A stretch of 64,000 nt of DNA from Ancylobacter vacuolatus (GCF_030813595.1 NZ_JAUSUH010000006.1:1-64000); one strand, 5' to 3'. Numbered from the stretch's first letter, positions 53,141 through 63,678 are shown. A program made the numbers and translations. The notes: a model not told the origin generated them from the sequence alone.

Positions 53141-55636
53141 ATGACTGAGAGCAGGCCTTTGGCCGATCCCCGAAATACCCCGGATGGCGACCCGTCCGAC
53201 TTCCCCTTCGACCTACCGGCTGCCACCCCGCGCCCCGGCGGCATCGCCGCGCGTGCGGCGGCGCTGGCCAATCCCGGCCATGGCGCGCAGGGGCGCGGCG
53301 TCTATCTCGACGGGCTGAACCCCGAGCAGCGCCAGGCGGTGGAAGCCACCGAGGGCCCGGTCCTCGTGCTCGCCGGCGCCGGCACCGGCAAGACGCGGGT
53401 GCTGACCACACGTATCGCGCACATCCTCTCGCTCGGCCTCGCCTGGCCCTCGCAGATCCTCGCTGTCACCTTCACCAACAAGGCGGCGCGGGAGATGAAG
53501 GACCGCATCGGCGCCATGGTCGGCGAGCAGGTGGAGGGCATGCCCTGGCTCGGCACCTTCCACTCCATCGGCGTGCGGATGCTGCGCCGGCATGCCGAGC
53601 TGGTGGGGCTGCGCTCCGGCTTCACCATCCTCGACACCGACGACCAGATCCGACTTTTGAAGCAGCTGCTCCAGGCAGAGAATATCGACGAGAAGCGCTG
53701 GCCGGCGCGGCTGCTCGCCAACACCATCGACGGCTGGAAGAATCGCGGCCTCGGCCCGGCGCAGGTGCCGGCCGGCGAGGGGTCGGCCTTCGCCAATGGG
53801 CGCGGCGGGGCGTTCTATGCCGCCTATCAGGCGCGGCTGAAGGCGCTGAACGCGGTCGATTTCGGCGATTTGCTGCTGGAGAGCATCCGGCTGCTGCGCG
53901 AGAATCCGGACGTGCTGGCGGAATATCACCGCCGCTTCCGCTACATTCTCGTCGACGAGTACCAGGACACCAACGTCGCGCAGTATCTCTGGCTGCGCCT
54001 GCTGGCGGCTGGTTCGCGGAATGTGTGCTGCGTCGGCGACGACGACCAGTCGATCTATGGCTGGCGCGGGGCGGAGGTGGACAACATCCTGCGCTTCGAC
54101 AGCGATTTTCCCGGCGCCACCGTGGTGCGGCTGGAGCGCAATTACCGCTCCACCGGCCACATCCTCGGCGCGGCGGCGCACCTCATCGCCCATAATGCCG
54201 GGCGGCTCGGCAAGACGCTGTTCTCCGAAGGCGAGAGCGGCGAGAAGGTGACGGTAACGGGCGCCTGGGACAGCCAGGAAGAGGCCCGCGCCATCGGCGA
54301 GGAGATCGAGCAGCTGCAGCGCGCCGGCCATGCGCTGTCGCAGGTCGCCATTCTCGTGCGCGCCTCGTTCCAGATGCGGGAATTCGAGGAGCGCTTCGTC
54401 ACGCTGGGGCTGAACTACCGCGTCATCGGCGGCCCGCGCTTCTATGAGCGGGCGGAAATCCGCGACGCGCTGGCCTATCTCAGGGTCATAGCCTCGCCCA
54501 CCGACGACCTCGCCTTCGAGCGCATCGTCAACGTGCCCAAGCGCGGCCTTGGCGACGCGGCGCTGCGGCAGATCCACGACCATGCCCGCGCCGCCCAGCT
54601 GCCGCTTGCCGAGGCGGCGCGCGAGCTGGTGGCGAGCGAGGAGCTGAAGCCCAAGGTTCGGCTCACCTTGCGCGACCTCGTCGCCTCCTTCGACCGCTGG
54701 CGGGCGCAGATGGCCACCATGCGCCATCACGAACTGGCCGAGATCGTGCTGGACGAGTCCGGCTATACCGAGATGTGGCAGAAGGACCGTTCCGCCGATG
54801 CGCAGGGCCGGCTCGACAACCTCAAGGAACTTGTGCGCTCGATGGAGCCGTTCGAGAACCTGATCGGCTTTCTCGAACATATTTCGCTGGTCATGGATGT
54901 CGATCGCGGCGCCGGCGGCGATGCCGTCAGCATCATGACGCTGCATTCGGCCAAGGGGCTGGAATTCGAGACCGTGTTCCTGCCGGGCTGGGAGGAGGGC
55001 GTGTTCCCCAATCAGCGCGCGCTGGACGAGCAGGGCCGCGCCGGGCTCGAGGAGGAGCGCCGCCTCGCTTATGTCGGCATCACCCGGGCGCGGCGGCGCG
55101 CCAAGGTGTTCTTCGCCTCCAACCGGCGTATCCACGGGCAGTGGCAGTCGGCCGTGCCGAGCCGCTTCCTCGACGAATTGTCGGAGAAGGACGTGGAGGT
55201 GACGGAATCGCGCGGCGGCCAAGGCTGGGGCGGCGGCCAGTCGGGTCGCTATGGCTACGGGCCGAGCCGCTTCGACGAGGCGCAGACCTTCGGCTCCTCC
55301 TATTCCACGCCCGGCTGGCAGCGGGCGCAGAACGCCGCGCGTGCTGGCGCGGGTGCGTCGGGCGGATCGGGATCAGGGTTTTCCGGCGGCAGCTTCACCG
55401 ACAGCCGCCCTTCGCGCTTCGCGGCGAGCGAGAAGGCGCGGAGCGGGCTGACGATCGAGGGCGAGCTCATCGCCCGCTCCACCGGCCCAGCGACGCGCTT
55501 TGCTGTCGGCGACCGGGTGTTCCACCAGAAGTTCGGCTATGGCGAGGTGGCCTCGGTGGAAGGCAACAAGCTCACCGTGCAGTTCGACAAGGCCGGCGAG
55601 AAGAAGGTGGTCGACAGCTTCGTCGAGGCAGCGTGA
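53141..55636 (+). CDS. uvrD: UvrD/PcrA-type SF1 DNA helicase
   Basis: This 3'-5' helicase acts in nucleotide excision and mismatch repair. The 831-aa protein has a disordered N-terminal ~55 residues, then LNPEQRQAVEATEGPVLVLA, Walker A AGAGTGKTR (79-87), TFTNKAAREMKDRI, LGTFHSIGVRMLRR, Walker B RYILVDEYQDTN, CVGDDDQSIYGWRGA, LERNYRST, TLHSAKGLEFETVFLPGWEE and ERRLAYVGITRARR. A Gly/Ser-rich linker leads to a C-terminal Tudor-like PcrA/UvrD domain (FAVGDRVFHQKFGYGEVASV), which binds RNA polymerase in related helicases. It starts 75 bp after dgdR. Confidence 0.95.
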   Translation: MTESRPLADPRNTPDGDPSDFPFDLPAATPRPGGIAARAAALANPGHGAQGRGVYLDGLNPEQRQAVEATEGPVLVLAGAGTGKTRVLTTRIAHILSLGLAWPSQILAVTFTNKAAREMKDRIGAMVGEQVEGMPWLGTFHSIGVRMLRRHAELVGLRSGFTILDTDDQIRLLKQLLQAENIDEKRWPARLLANTIDGWKNRGLGPAQVPAGEGSAFANGRGGAFYAAYQARLKALNAVDFGDLLLESIRLLRENPDVLAEYHRRFRYILVDEYQDTNVAQYLWLRLLAAGSRNVCCVGDDDQSIYGWRGAEVDNILRFDSDFPGATVVRLERNYRSTGHILGAAAHLIAHNAGRLGKTLFSEGESGEKVTVTGAWDSQEEARAIGEEIEQLQRAGHALSQVAILVRASFQMREFEERFVTLGLNYRVIGGPRFYERAEIRDALAYLRVIASPTDDLAFERIVNVPKRGLGDAALRQIHDHARAAQLPLAEAARELVASEELKPKVRLTLRDLVASFDRWRAQMATMRHHELAEIVLDESGYTEMWQKDRSADAQGRLDNLKELVRSMEPFENLIGFLEHISLVMDVDRGAGGDAVSIMTLHSAKGLEFETVFLPGWEEGVFPNQRALDEQGRAGLEEERRLAYVGITRARRRAKVFFASNRRIHGQWQSAVPSRFLDELSEKDVEVTESRGGQGWGGGQSGRYGYGPSRFDEAQTFGSSYSTPGWQRAQNAARAGAGASGGSGSGFSGGSFTDSRPSRFAASEKARSGLTIEGELIARSTGPATRFAVGDRVFHQKFGYGEVASVEGNKLTVQFDKAGEKKVVDSFVEAA

Positions 55637-55764
55637 GGGGAGCTCGTCGGCTTCCTGCCCACGTGCCTCACTGCGTTTCCCTCCGGCGCTGGCATTCGGG
55701 CGCGTCCTCGCTTACAGAGCGCGCACCGCCCTGAGAACCCGCCCGCCACCCCGTGAGGACCGCC

Positions 55765-56697
55765 ATGCTCGAAGGATTGCCGCCCAATGGCGCGTCGCAT
55801 GTGATGCGGGTGGATGCGCCCGAACATGAGGCGCGGGCGATCGCCGAATATCTCGGCGAGAGCTTCGACCCGGCCGAGGTGGCCGCTGCCGCCTTCGAGG
55901 TGGAAAACCGCGCCGAAGGGGCGGGCTGGGCGGTCGAGGTGTATTTCGGCGACCCGCCTGATGAGGAGATGGTGCGCGAGCTGGTGGCGCTTGTGTCGCC
56001 CGAGGCGGCTGAAGCGGCGGTTTTTTCCCTGCTCGACAAGAAGGATTGGGTGGCGGCCTCGCTGGAAGGGCTCGCCCCGGTCGCTATCGGCCGCTTCGTC
56101 GTCCATGGCTCGCATGATCGTGGGCGGCTGGCGCCGAGCCGGATCGGCATCGAGATCGAGGCGGCACTGGCCTTCGGCACCGGCCATCATGGCACCACCA
56201 AGGGGTGTCTCGCCGCCATCGCCGCCTATGGCAAACAGCGCCGCCCGGCCCGCACGCTCGATGTCGGCACCGGCACCGGCGTTCTCGCCATGGCGGCCGC
56301 GCGGCTGTTCCACGCGCCGGTTCTGGCCAGCGATATCGACCCGGTGGCGGTGACGACGGCGCGGGCCAATGCGGTGGCCAACCGCGCCGCGCCTCATATC
56401 CAGTTTCTGCACGCCCCGGGGCTGGGCGCGGGAGCGTTCCGTCGCCACGGCCCTTACGACCTGATCCTCGCCAATATCCTGCTGCCGCCCCTCAAGGCGA
56501 TCGCCCGCCCGCTCAGCCTGCTGCTGGCGCCGGGGGGCACGGTGGTGCTGTCGGGGCTGCTACCCTCGCACGCCAATGCGGCACTGGCCGCCTATCGCGC
56601 GCAGGGGCTGCGGCTCAAGCGTCGCCGCACCATCGAGGGCTGGACCACGCTGGAACTCGTGGCCGACCGCGGGCGCAACGAGACGCCCGCCGCCTAG
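55765..56697 (+). CDS. prmA: ribosomal protein L11 methyltransferase PrmA
   Basis: This SAM-dependent enzyme methylates ribosomal protein L11. The 310-aa protein has a divergent N-terminal substrate domain and a class I methyltransferase core: EIEAALAFGTGHHGTTKGCL (the PrmA hallmark), LDVGTGTGVLAMAAARLF (motif I), LASDIDPVAVTTARANAVAN, YDLILANILLPPLKAIA (NxxxxP-type motif) and GGTVVLSGLLPSHANA. The ATG at 55765 follows GAGGACCGCC. Confidence 0.93.
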   Translation: MLEGLPPNGASHVMRVDAPEHEARAIAEYLGESFDPAEVAAAAFEVENRAEGAGWAVEVYFGDPPDEEMVRELVALVSPEAAEAAVFSLLDKKDWVAASLEGLAPVAIGRFVVHGSHDRGRLAPSRIGIEIEAALAFGTGHHGTTKGCLAAIAAYGKQRRPARTLDVGTGTGVLAMAAARLFHAPVLASDIDPVAVTTARANAVANRAAPHIQFLHAPGLGAGAFRRHGPYDLILANILLPPLKAIARPLSLLLAPGGTVVLSGLLPSHANAALAAYRAQGLRLKRRRTIEGWTTLELVADRGRNETPAA

Positions 56698-56727
56698 CGG
56701 TGAGAGTGGTTCCGCAGCGCCGGCCGC

Positions 56728-57240
56728 TCAGCTCAGCCGGATCGGCATGTTGACCGGCCGTCCGAGTCCTTCCGGCACCGGCAGCGCGCCGTGGGCCGCC
56801 TTCATCAGCGCCAGCCGCTCCAGCACCTCGTCGGGGAAGGGCACCACGCGCCGGGTGCCGGCTTCCACATGCTGGGCGATCTGCTCATAGGTCGAGGCGA
56901 TCCAGCCCTCGCGGGCGTGGTGCAACTCCTGGAACAGATGCATGCGCTTGTCGTCGTAATTGATGAGGCGCAGCGTGGCCCGCACCTCCTGACCGGCGCG
57001 AAGCTCGCGCTGGAAACGCTGATGAGCCTCCATCGTGACGAAGGAGGCGCTGCGGCTTTCCACCAGATGCGGGCCAAGCCCGACCAGGAACACCGCCTCG
57101 TCGACCGCGCGGTCGAACAGGAGGCTGTAGAAGGCCGCATGCAAATGCCCGTTGTGATCGGCCCAGCCCGCATCGACCGTCATCACGGACGACACGAAAG
57201 GCGCGAAAAATACGGGTTCGAAATCGATCCCGTCCAGCAT
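56728..57240 (-). CDS. thioesterase-family (hotdog fold) protein
   Basis: A 170-aa acyl-CoA thioesterase-like protein. The hotdog signature VDAGWADHNGHLHAAFYSLL carries the D/N-H-N catalytic-type region, and FVTMEAHQRFQRELRAGQEV with LRLINYDDKRMHLFQELHHA follows, the usual layout of 4HBT members. I chose the ATG at 57240 where the conserved fold begins. An ATG at 57294 is in frame and would add 18 residues. The substrate cannot be predicted; some close relatives sit with carnitine-degradation genes, none of which are here. It is convergent with prmA, 30 bp away. Confidence 0.85.
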   Translation of the reverse strand: MLDGIDFEPVFFAPFVSSVMTVDAGWADHNGHLHAAFYSLLFDRAVDEAVFLVGLGPHLVESRSASFVTMEAHQRFQRELRAGQEVRATLRLINYDDKRMHLFQELHHAREGWIASTYEQIAQHVEAGTRRVVPFPDEVLERLALMKAAHGALPVPEGLGRPVNMPIRLS

Positions 57241-57493
57241 GACACCATCCCGACCGCCGAGCGCGAGATACCGCGCTGCCTTATTGACAAGCATTGTGCC
57301 GACATTCCGTGCAGTCGTCACCTGTCGCGATGGCAAATGAGTGACCGAATTCTTGCTTCGGCGGGGTTTCAGGGTGCTTTTTGCGCGGCAACCGGGCCCG
57401 CCGTGAGTCGCGGCCTGCCTTGATAAGGTATATGCCGTTGGCGCTGCCGGCTCTGCTGCCGCGCGGCGGGGGAACAAGCCGAAGGAGAGCGGG

Positions 57494-58909
57494 ATGGAAA
57501 CCACGGTCGAGCAGCGTCCCGCGACGCAGGCGGGCCATGCCCCTGTGCAGGAGGTGATCGCCGCCCTTTCCGCCCATTTTGGTGAACGGCTCGCCATTGG
57601 TCGGGCGATCCGCGAGCAGCACGCCAACACCATCACCTGGCTGGCCAATGAAGCGCCCGACGCCGTGGTGTTCGTGGAGAGCACCGAAGAGGTTCAACTG
57701 GTCGTGCGCGCCTGCGCCCGGCATGGCGTGCCGGTGATCGCCTTCGGCACCGGCTCCTCGCTGGAGGGGCAGATCAATGCCCCGCAGGGCGGCCTTTCCA
57801 TCGACCTCTCGCGCATGAACCGGGTGCTGTCCGTGCATCCCGAAGACCTCGATTGCGTGGTCGAGCCGGGGGTGACGCGCAAGCAGCTGAACGAGCATCT
57901 GCGCGATGCCGGCCTGTTCTTCCCCATCGATCCCGGCGCCGATGCCTCGCTGGGCGGCATGGCCTCCACCCGCGCCTCGGGCACCAATGCGGTGCGCTAT
58001 GGCACGATGAAGGACAATGTCGTCGCGCTCACCGCCGTGCTGGCCAATGGCGAGGTGATCACCACCGCGAGGCGGGCGAAGAAATCCGCTGCCGGCTACG
58101 ATCTCACCCGGCTGCTGGTGGGAGCGGAGGGAACGCTCGGCATCATCACCAGTCTGACGCTGCGGCTGGCGGGCATCCCCGAGGCGATCTCCGGCGGCGT
58201 CTGCGCCTTTCCCACCATCCGCGCCGCCTGCGACGCGGTGATCCTCACCATCCAGTCCGGCCTGCCGGTAGCGCGCATCGAACTGCTGGACGAGGTGCAG
58301 GTGCGGGCCTGCAACGCTTACTCAAAGCTCGACCTCGCCGAGCAGCCAACGCTGTTCGTCGAGTTCCACGGCACGGAGGCGAGCGTTCACGAGCAAAGCG
58401 AGAGGTTCAGCGAGATCGCGGCGGAGTATGGCGGGGGCGGCTTCAGATGGGCGACACGGCCCGAGGAGCGCACCAAGCTGTGGCAGGCGCGGCACGACGC
58501 CTACTGGGCCTGCCTGCCGCTGAAGCCCGGCGCCAAGGCGCTGGCCACCGATGTGTGCGTTCCGCTCTCCCGCCTCGCCGACTGCGTCGACGAGACCAAG
58601 CGCGACATCGAGGAGATGGGCATGCTGGCGCCGATCGTCGGCCATGTCGGCGATGGCAATTTCCACACCGTGACGCTGGTCGACATGAGCGACCCGCAGG
58701 ATGTGGCGAAAGCGAAGGACTTTATCTCCCGCATGGTGAAGCGTTCGCTGGCCATGGGCGGCACGGCCACCGGCGAGCACGGCGTCGGACAGGGCAAGCG
58801 CGGCTATATGGAGGCCGAGCACGGTGCCGCCACGCTCGATGCGATGCGTGCGATCAAGCAGGCGCTTGACCCGCAGAACATCATGAATCCCGGCAAGATC
58901 CTGCCCTGA
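57494..58909 (+). CDS. FAD-linked D-2-hydroxyacid dehydrogenase (D-lactate/glycolate type)
   Basis: A 471-aa flavoprotein of the GlcD/D-lactate dehydrogenase (cytochrome) family that oxidises a D-2-hydroxyacid and passes electrons to the respiratory chain. The PCMH-type FAD domain shows PVIAFGTGSSLEGQINAPQG, VEPGVTRKQLNEHLRDAG, FPIDPGADASLGGMASTRAS, GTNAVRYGTMKDNVV and LLVGAEGTLGIITSLTLRL. The C-terminal substrate domain has GHVGDGNFHTV (metal/substrate His) and GTATGEHGVGQGKRGYMEAE, ending PQNIMNPGKILP. The ATG follows AAGGAGAGCGGG. D-lactate is the most likely substrate. Confidence 0.92.
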   Translation: METTVEQRPATQAGHAPVQEVIAALSAHFGERLAIGRAIREQHANTITWLANEAPDAVVFVESTEEVQLVVRACARHGVPVIAFGTGSSLEGQINAPQGGLSIDLSRMNRVLSVHPEDLDCVVEPGVTRKQLNEHLRDAGLFFPIDPGADASLGGMASTRASGTNAVRYGTMKDNVVALTAVLANGEVITTARRAKKSAAGYDLTRLLVGAEGTLGIITSLTLRLAGIPEAISGGVCAFPTIRAACDAVILTIQSGLPVARIELLDEVQVRACNAYSKLDLAEQPTLFVEFHGTEASVHEQSERFSEIAAEYGGGGFRWATRPEERTKLWQARHDAYWACLPLKPGAKALATDVCVPLSRLADCVDETKRDIEEMGMLAPIVGHVGDGNFHTVTLVDMSDPQDVAKAKDFISRMVKRSLAMGGTATGEHGVGQGKRGYMEAEHGAATLDAMRAIKQALDPQNIMNPGKILP

Positions 58910-59081
58910 GAGGCGAGAGCGAGGGAGGCGGCCGCAGATCCGCCGGGGTTTTGGGTCGCCTCTGCATCAATTCGCGCCTTGCGCGCGGCGCGGAGAACGC
59001 GAAAATTATCAACAATCTAGCGTAGAGTGTTCCGGTATCCGCCAGGCGGCGGGAACCGGGGCCGAAAGGCCGGAGGAACGT

Positions 59082-62000
59082 GTGCAGAACCTGCTGTTGA
59101 CGATTGCGGGCGCGATCATATTGGCCGTTGCTGCGGCCTTTGCGGCGCCGTTCGTCGTCGACTGGTCGCAATGGCGCTCGACCTTCGAGGCGCAGGCGGC
59201 CCGAACGCTCGGCGCTCCTGTCATCATCCGGGGCCCGATCGACGCGCAGATCCTGCCGACCCCGCGCGTGGTGCTGCGCGACGTGTCGATCGGTCTCGAT
59301 GGCGGCGGCACCGGCATCACCGTGGCGGAGCTTTCCGGTCGGCTCAATCTGGGCGCGCTGATGCGCGGCGAGGTGGTGGCCGACCATGTCGGCCTGCTGC
59401 GCCCGCGCGCCCGGCTCGTGGTCGACACGACAGGCAAGCTCTCCCTGCCCACCGGCGTCACCCGACCGGGCGGTTTCAGCATCGCCGGGCTCTCTGTCAC
59501 CGAGGGCAGCTTCGAAATCCTCGACCGCGCCAATGAACGCACGCTGAAGCTCGACACGGTCGATCTTACCGGAGAAGTCGGCGGGCCCACTGGCCCGGTC
59601 AGGCTGGAGGGTGAGGCCAATGCGGCCGGTCTGCGCCGCCGGGTGCGGCTCAATCTGACGCAGTTCGCCGCCGACGGCACCGCCAAGCTGCGCCTCGGCG
59701 CGCAGAATGTCGGCTCGCCGCTGAGCGTCGATGCGGATGGGGTGCTGAGCCTTGCCGGCGGGGCGCCGAGCTTTCGTGGCCGGGCGGCGCTGGTGCGCGC
59801 CGCGCCGACTTCCGCGCCTACGCCCGCCACGGGCGGCGCCGGTGCCGACATGCTCAAGGCCTGGAGCCTGTCGGCCAAGGTGGAGGCGACGCCGCAGGCG
59901 GTTGCCGCCACCGATCTGAGCCTGACGCTCGACGCCGCCGAGAGGCCGGTGGCGCTTTCCGGCTCCGCCCGCCTGGTCGGGGCGGGGCCGGGCAACCCCG
60001 ATTCGCGGCTCGACCTCACCTTGGCGGCGCGCCAGCTCGATCTTGGCGCCATGACCGGCGGCGCGACACCGCTGGCGGCGACCGACGCGCTGGCCCGCCT
60101 GCTGGCGCCGCTGGCCGATCTCGCGGTCGTGGGCTCGCTCGATCTGTCCAGCGACACGGTGCTGCTCGCCGGGTCGGCGGCGCGTGACGTGAAGGCGGGT
60201 CTGGATTGGTCGCCCGGCGGCTGGCGCGCGCGCACGCTGGAAGCGCGGCTGCCCGGCGGGGCCCATGTTGCGCTCTCCGGAAGCTTGCCGCGGGTGGCTG
60301 GGACCCGCGATCCAAACGCCGCCCTGTTCGGCGGCAGCGGGGTGCTGGAAGCGCAGGATCTGCCGGCCTTCGTCGCCTGGGCGGTGCCACAGGCAAGCGG
60401 GCTCGTCGCCAGCCTTCCCGCCGGCGCGGCTCGGCTTTCCGCCGAGCTCAGCGTCAGCGCCGGCGGCTTTGCGCTGGACAAGATCGCTCTCTCGGCTGGC
60501 GAGAGCCGGTTTGCGGGTACGGCTGCCTATACGCTGCCCCCAGCCGGCGGGCGTGGACGGGTCGACGCGGTGCTGACGACCTCGGATGTCGATGTCGACG
60601 CACTGCTGCCGCCGATTCAGCGCCTTGTGAACCTCGGCCTGGGAACGACGGATCTCAATCTCAGCCTCAGCGGCCGGCAGGTCCGTCTTGCCGGGGGCAG
60701 TGCCCGCAGCCTGGACGTCATCCTCAAGGGTGGGGCCGACGGGCTCGGCATCGAACGCCTCGCCATTGAGGATTTCGCCGGGCTCGACCTCACCGGCTCC
60801 GGCCGGCTTGCCGCGTTTGGCGGTGGCAATGCCCGCTTCGCCGCCAAGCTCTCAGGGCCCCGTGCCGATGGCCTGCCGGGCCTGGCGGGCGCCTTCGGCC
60901 TGACCCAGATCCAGTCTTTCCTCACCGCGACGCAGGCAAGCCTCGCGCCGGTGGATCTCACCCTCACCCTGGTGTCGCAGGGCGGACGCACCACGATCGA
61001 TGCGGACGGCCGGCTCGGCGGTCTGTCCGGTACCGGACAGATCGGCTTCGGCGCCGATGGCAAGCTCAGCGGGCGCGCCGCGCTCGATGCGCGCGATGGC
61101 AGCGCCGTGCTCTCCGGCGTGGGCGTGCCGGGCCTGCGCCCCGCTCTTGGCCCGGCCCGCCTCGTGCTTGATCTCGATCAGCGGATCGAGGCGACGCTCG
61201 AATTCGCCGGGGCACGCCTGCGCGGCGAGGGCACGGCGGCACTGGACGCCGCCGGCCGCCTCGACCCGACGCTCGCGCTGACGCTGGAAAGTGCCGACCT
61301 GACGGCGCTGCTGCCGCAACTGGCGGCGGCCGGCGCGGGCGCGGTGCCGGCTCGGTTCACCGGCAAGCTCGGCCGGGAAGGAGAGGGCTGGTGGATACGC
61401 GAGCTTTCCGGCGCGCTGGGGGAGCAGCGGCTCGACGGCGGCCTCGCCTATATTCCGGGCGAGCCGGTGCGGGCGGAGCTCGCCATGCCGCGCTGGAGCG
61501 TCGCGAGGGCGCTGGGGCTCGTCGTCGGCGCCTCTGACGCGGGCGAGGCGGAGGGATGGTCGCGGGCACGCTTCGGCCCGGCTCCGCTCTCCACCCTTGC
61601 CGCCGAGCTGAAGCTCAGCGTCGAGCGCTTCGATCTTCCTGGTGGGCTGGCGCTCGGCGAGGCGAAGATCGCGGCGCGGCTGACCGCGGGACGGCTCACC
61701 GTGGAGAGCGTCACCGGTTCGCTGGCCGGCGGGTCATTCTCCGGCAAATTCAATCTCGCGCGCGCCGGCGAGGCCGTGCAGTTTGACGGCCGGCTGGGCC
61801 TGACCAGCGCCGACAGTGCCGCGCTCTTCGCCGCCCTCGGCGTGACCCAGCCGAAGCTGCGCGGCCGTCTGAGCACGACGCTGGACATGACCGGGCGGGG
61901 CAACTCGCCTTTCGCGCTGGCAAGCCAGCTGCAGGGGCAGGGCAGCCTCGGCATCGAGGGGCTGGAGGTCGACCAGAGCGACCCGAAGGCGCTGCACTAT

Positions 62001-62699
62001 GTGATGCTGGCGACCGAGCGGGGGCCGCCACCGGACCAGCAGCGCCTGGCGCAGCTGCTGAGCGACGGCCTGGCGCGCGCGCCGCTCAAACTGGCGCGGG
62101 TGGAGAGCGCCGTCAGCGTGGTCGACGGCGTGGCACGCACCAGCGCCGCCCGGCTGGCGATGGGCGAGCAGCGTTTCGGGCTGAGCGGGGCGCTCGATAT
62201 TCCCGCCCTGAGCTTCGAGGCCACGCTGGAGATGCAGGACGTCGCCAGTGTGGGCCTGCCGGCGGCTCCGGCGGCGGCTGTGCAGTGGCGGGGCCCACTT
62301 GCGGCGCCGGAGCGCCGTTTCGACCTGACGGCGCTGAGCACCGCCATCAACATGCGGGCGCTGGAGCGGGAGACCAAGCGGCTGGAGGCAGAATATGGCC
62401 GCACGCCGCTGACCGATGGCGGCGAGGCGACGGACACCCCGCCGGTGCGCCGGCCCGCCCCCGCCCCGCAGGCGGCGCCGCGCGCGGCCGCCCCGAATGC
62501 CGCGCCGCGGCGGGTGCCGGCAACACCGGCCGTCCCGCGCGTGCCGGGCAGCCCGGCCGTGCCGCCGCCTTATTATGGGCAGTATACCCCGCCAGAGGCG
62601 CTCGCACCGGGCAGCGCCGCGCCGCCGCTGGCCCCGCCGGTGGACATTCCCAATGACCCGCTGCGCAACCGCATCATTCTGCCGCCACTTGCGCCGTGA
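59082..62699 (+). CDS. AsmA-family protein, 1205 aa
   Basis: A large inner-membrane-anchored periplasmic protein of the AsmA/TamB-like group, a family implicated in lipid movement to the outer membrane. A single N-terminal span (residues ~4-22, LLLTIAGAIILAVAAAFAAP) leads into the AsmA N-domain (FVVDWSQWRSTFEAQAARTL, GAPVIIRGPIDAQILPTPRV, VLRDVSIGL). A long beta-rich body repeats G-(L/T)-D patterns, followed by the C-terminal AsmA_2 segment (LRGRLSTTLDMTGRGNSPFA, LASQLQGQGSLGIEGLEVD). The last ~100 residues are Pro/Ala-rich. The GTG start follows GGAGGAAC. Confidence 0.92.
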   Translation: MQNLLLTIAGAIILAVAAAFAAPFVVDWSQWRSTFEAQAARTLGAPVIIRGPIDAQILPTPRVVLRDVSIGLDGGGTGITVAELSGRLNLGALMRGEVVADHVGLLRPRARLVVDTTGKLSLPTGVTRPGGFSIAGLSVTEGSFEILDRANERTLKLDTVDLTGEVGGPTGPVRLEGEANAAGLRRRVRLNLTQFAADGTAKLRLGAQNVGSPLSVDADGVLSLAGGAPSFRGRAALVRAAPTSAPTPATGGAGADMLKAWSLSAKVEATPQAVAATDLSLTLDAAERPVALSGSARLVGAGPGNPDSRLDLTLAARQLDLGAMTGGATPLAATDALARLLAPLADLAVVGSLDLSSDTVLLAGSAARDVKAGLDWSPGGWRARTLEARLPGGAHVALSGSLPRVAGTRDPNAALFGGSGVLEAQDLPAFVAWAVPQASGLVASLPAGAARLSAELSVSAGGFALDKIALSAGESRFAGTAAYTLPPAGGRGRVDAVLTTSDVDVDALLPPIQRLVNLGLGTTDLNLSLSGRQVRLAGGSARSLDVILKGGADGLGIERLAIEDFAGLDLTGSGRLAAFGGGNARFAAKLSGPRADGLPGLAGAFGLTQIQSFLTATQASLAPVDLTLTLVSQGGRTTIDADGRLGGLSGTGQIGFGADGKLSGRAALDARDGSAVLSGVGVPGLRPALGPARLVLDLDQRIEATLEFAGARLRGEGTAALDAAGRLDPTLALTLESADLTALLPQLAAAGAGAVPARFTGKLGREGEGWWIRELSGALGEQRLDGGLAYIPGEPVRAELAMPRWSVARALGLVVGASDAGEAEGWSRARFGPAPLSTLAAELKLSVERFDLPGGLALGEAKIAARLTAGRLTVESVTGSLAGGSFSGKFNLARAGEAVQFDGRLGLTSADSAALFAALGVTQPKLRGRLSTTLDMTGRGNSPFALASQLQGQGSLGIEGLEVDQSDPKALHYVMLATERGPPPDQQRLAQLLSDGLARAPLKLARVESAVSVVDGVARTSAARLAMGEQRFGLSGALDIPALSFEATLEMQDVASVGLPAAPAAAVQWRGPLAAPERRFDLTALSTAINMRALERETKRLEAEYGRTPLTDGGEATDTPPVRRPAPAPQAAPRAAAPNAAPRRVPATPAVPRVPGSPAVPPPYYGQYTPPEALAPGSAAPPLAPPVDIPNDPLRNRIILPPLAP

Positions 62700-62734
62700 G
62701 GCCGGGGCAGGCCATTCGCGCCCGGCGCGCCAGT

Positions 62735-63628
62735 TCAGGCGTCGACGAAGTCGTGGGCCGCGTAGCCCTGGAGATAGAGCAGGGCGGTGAGGTCGCCATG
62801 GTCGATGCGCACCTGCGCCGCCGCCGCCACCGCCGGCTTGGCGTGGTAGGCGACGCCGAGCCCGGCCTCGCCGATCATGGCGAGATCATTGGCGCCGTCG
62901 CCGACAGCGAGCGTTTCGGCAGGAGCGAGGCCGAGGCTGGTGCGCCACTCGACCAGCGAGGCCAGTTTGGCCTCGCGGCCGAGGATCGGCTCCTCGACCA
63001 GGCCGGCGAAGCTGTCGCCATCGGCGATCAGCACATTGGCGCGGTGGTCGTCGAAGCCGATCATCGCCGCGACGCGCTCCGTGAACAGGGTGAAGCCGCC
63101 GGAGACCAGCAGCGTGCGGGTGCCATGCGCCTTCATCGTCCGCACCAGTGCGGTGCCACCTGGGGTGAGGCGGATTCGCTCGGCGATCACCGTGTCGACC
63201 ACGGCGAGCGGCAGGCCTTTCAGCAGCGCTACCCGCTCGCGCAGCGCGGGCTCGAAGGCGATCTCGCCGCGCATGGCGCGCTCGGTGATGGCGGCGACAT
63301 GCGCCTTCATGCCGGCATAATCGGCCAGTTCGTCAATGCACTCCTGCCCGATCATGGTGGAATCCATGTCGGCGAGAAACAGCTTCTTGCGCCGTCCCTC
63401 GGCGGGCAGCAGCGCCACGTCGACCGGGGCGCCGGCCAGTGCCGTGCGCAACGCCGCGATGTCGGCCGCGCCGGCATGCTCGATCTCGGCGGCGATGCCG
63501 GGATTGAGCCACCGCGCCGCGCCGGGGGCGGGCAGGGCGGCGCGGGCACGGGCAAGCAGCGCGTCATCCACCACGGGGGCGGCCGGGTGCGCGATGAGGA
63601 CGACGATATGGGACAGGGATTCGGACAT
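62735..63628 (-). CDS. serB: phosphoserine phosphatase SerB
   Basis: This HAD-family enzyme hydrolyses O-phosphoserine in the last step of serine synthesis. The 297-aa protein has an N-terminal regulatory-like domain (~80 residues) and the catalytic motif [20 protein letters not shown], with the nucleophile D87 and D89. Motif II is [13 protein letters not shown], motif III KLASLV and motif [22 protein letters not shown]. The length is normal for alphaproteobacterial SerB. It is divergent from miaA across 50 bp. Confidence 0.96.
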   Translation of the reverse strand: MSESLSHIVVLIAHPAAPVVDDALLARARAALPAPGAARWLNPGIAAEIEHAGAADIAALRTALAGAPVDVALLPAEGRRKKLFLADMDSTMIGQECIDELADYAGMKAHVAAITERAMRGEIAFEPALRERVALLKGLPLAVVDTVIAERIRLTPGGTALVRTMKAHGTRTLLVSGGFTLFTERVAAMIGFDDHRANVLIADGDSFAGLVEEPILGREAKLASLVEWRTSLGLAPAETLAVGDGANDLAMIGEAGLGVAYHAKPAVAAAAQVRIDHGDLTALLYLQGYAAHDFVDA

Positions 63629-63678
63629 GGCTGCGACTGGGACCTTGCCGCCGGGCCGGCGTCGGGCAAAAAGGCAGG

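Noticed and set aside
56728-57684. A 318-aa version of the thioesterase extending upstream
   Set aside because: The added N-terminal part overlaps the start of the FAD oxidase gene in antisense, has shadow-like composition and lies outside the hotdog fold.
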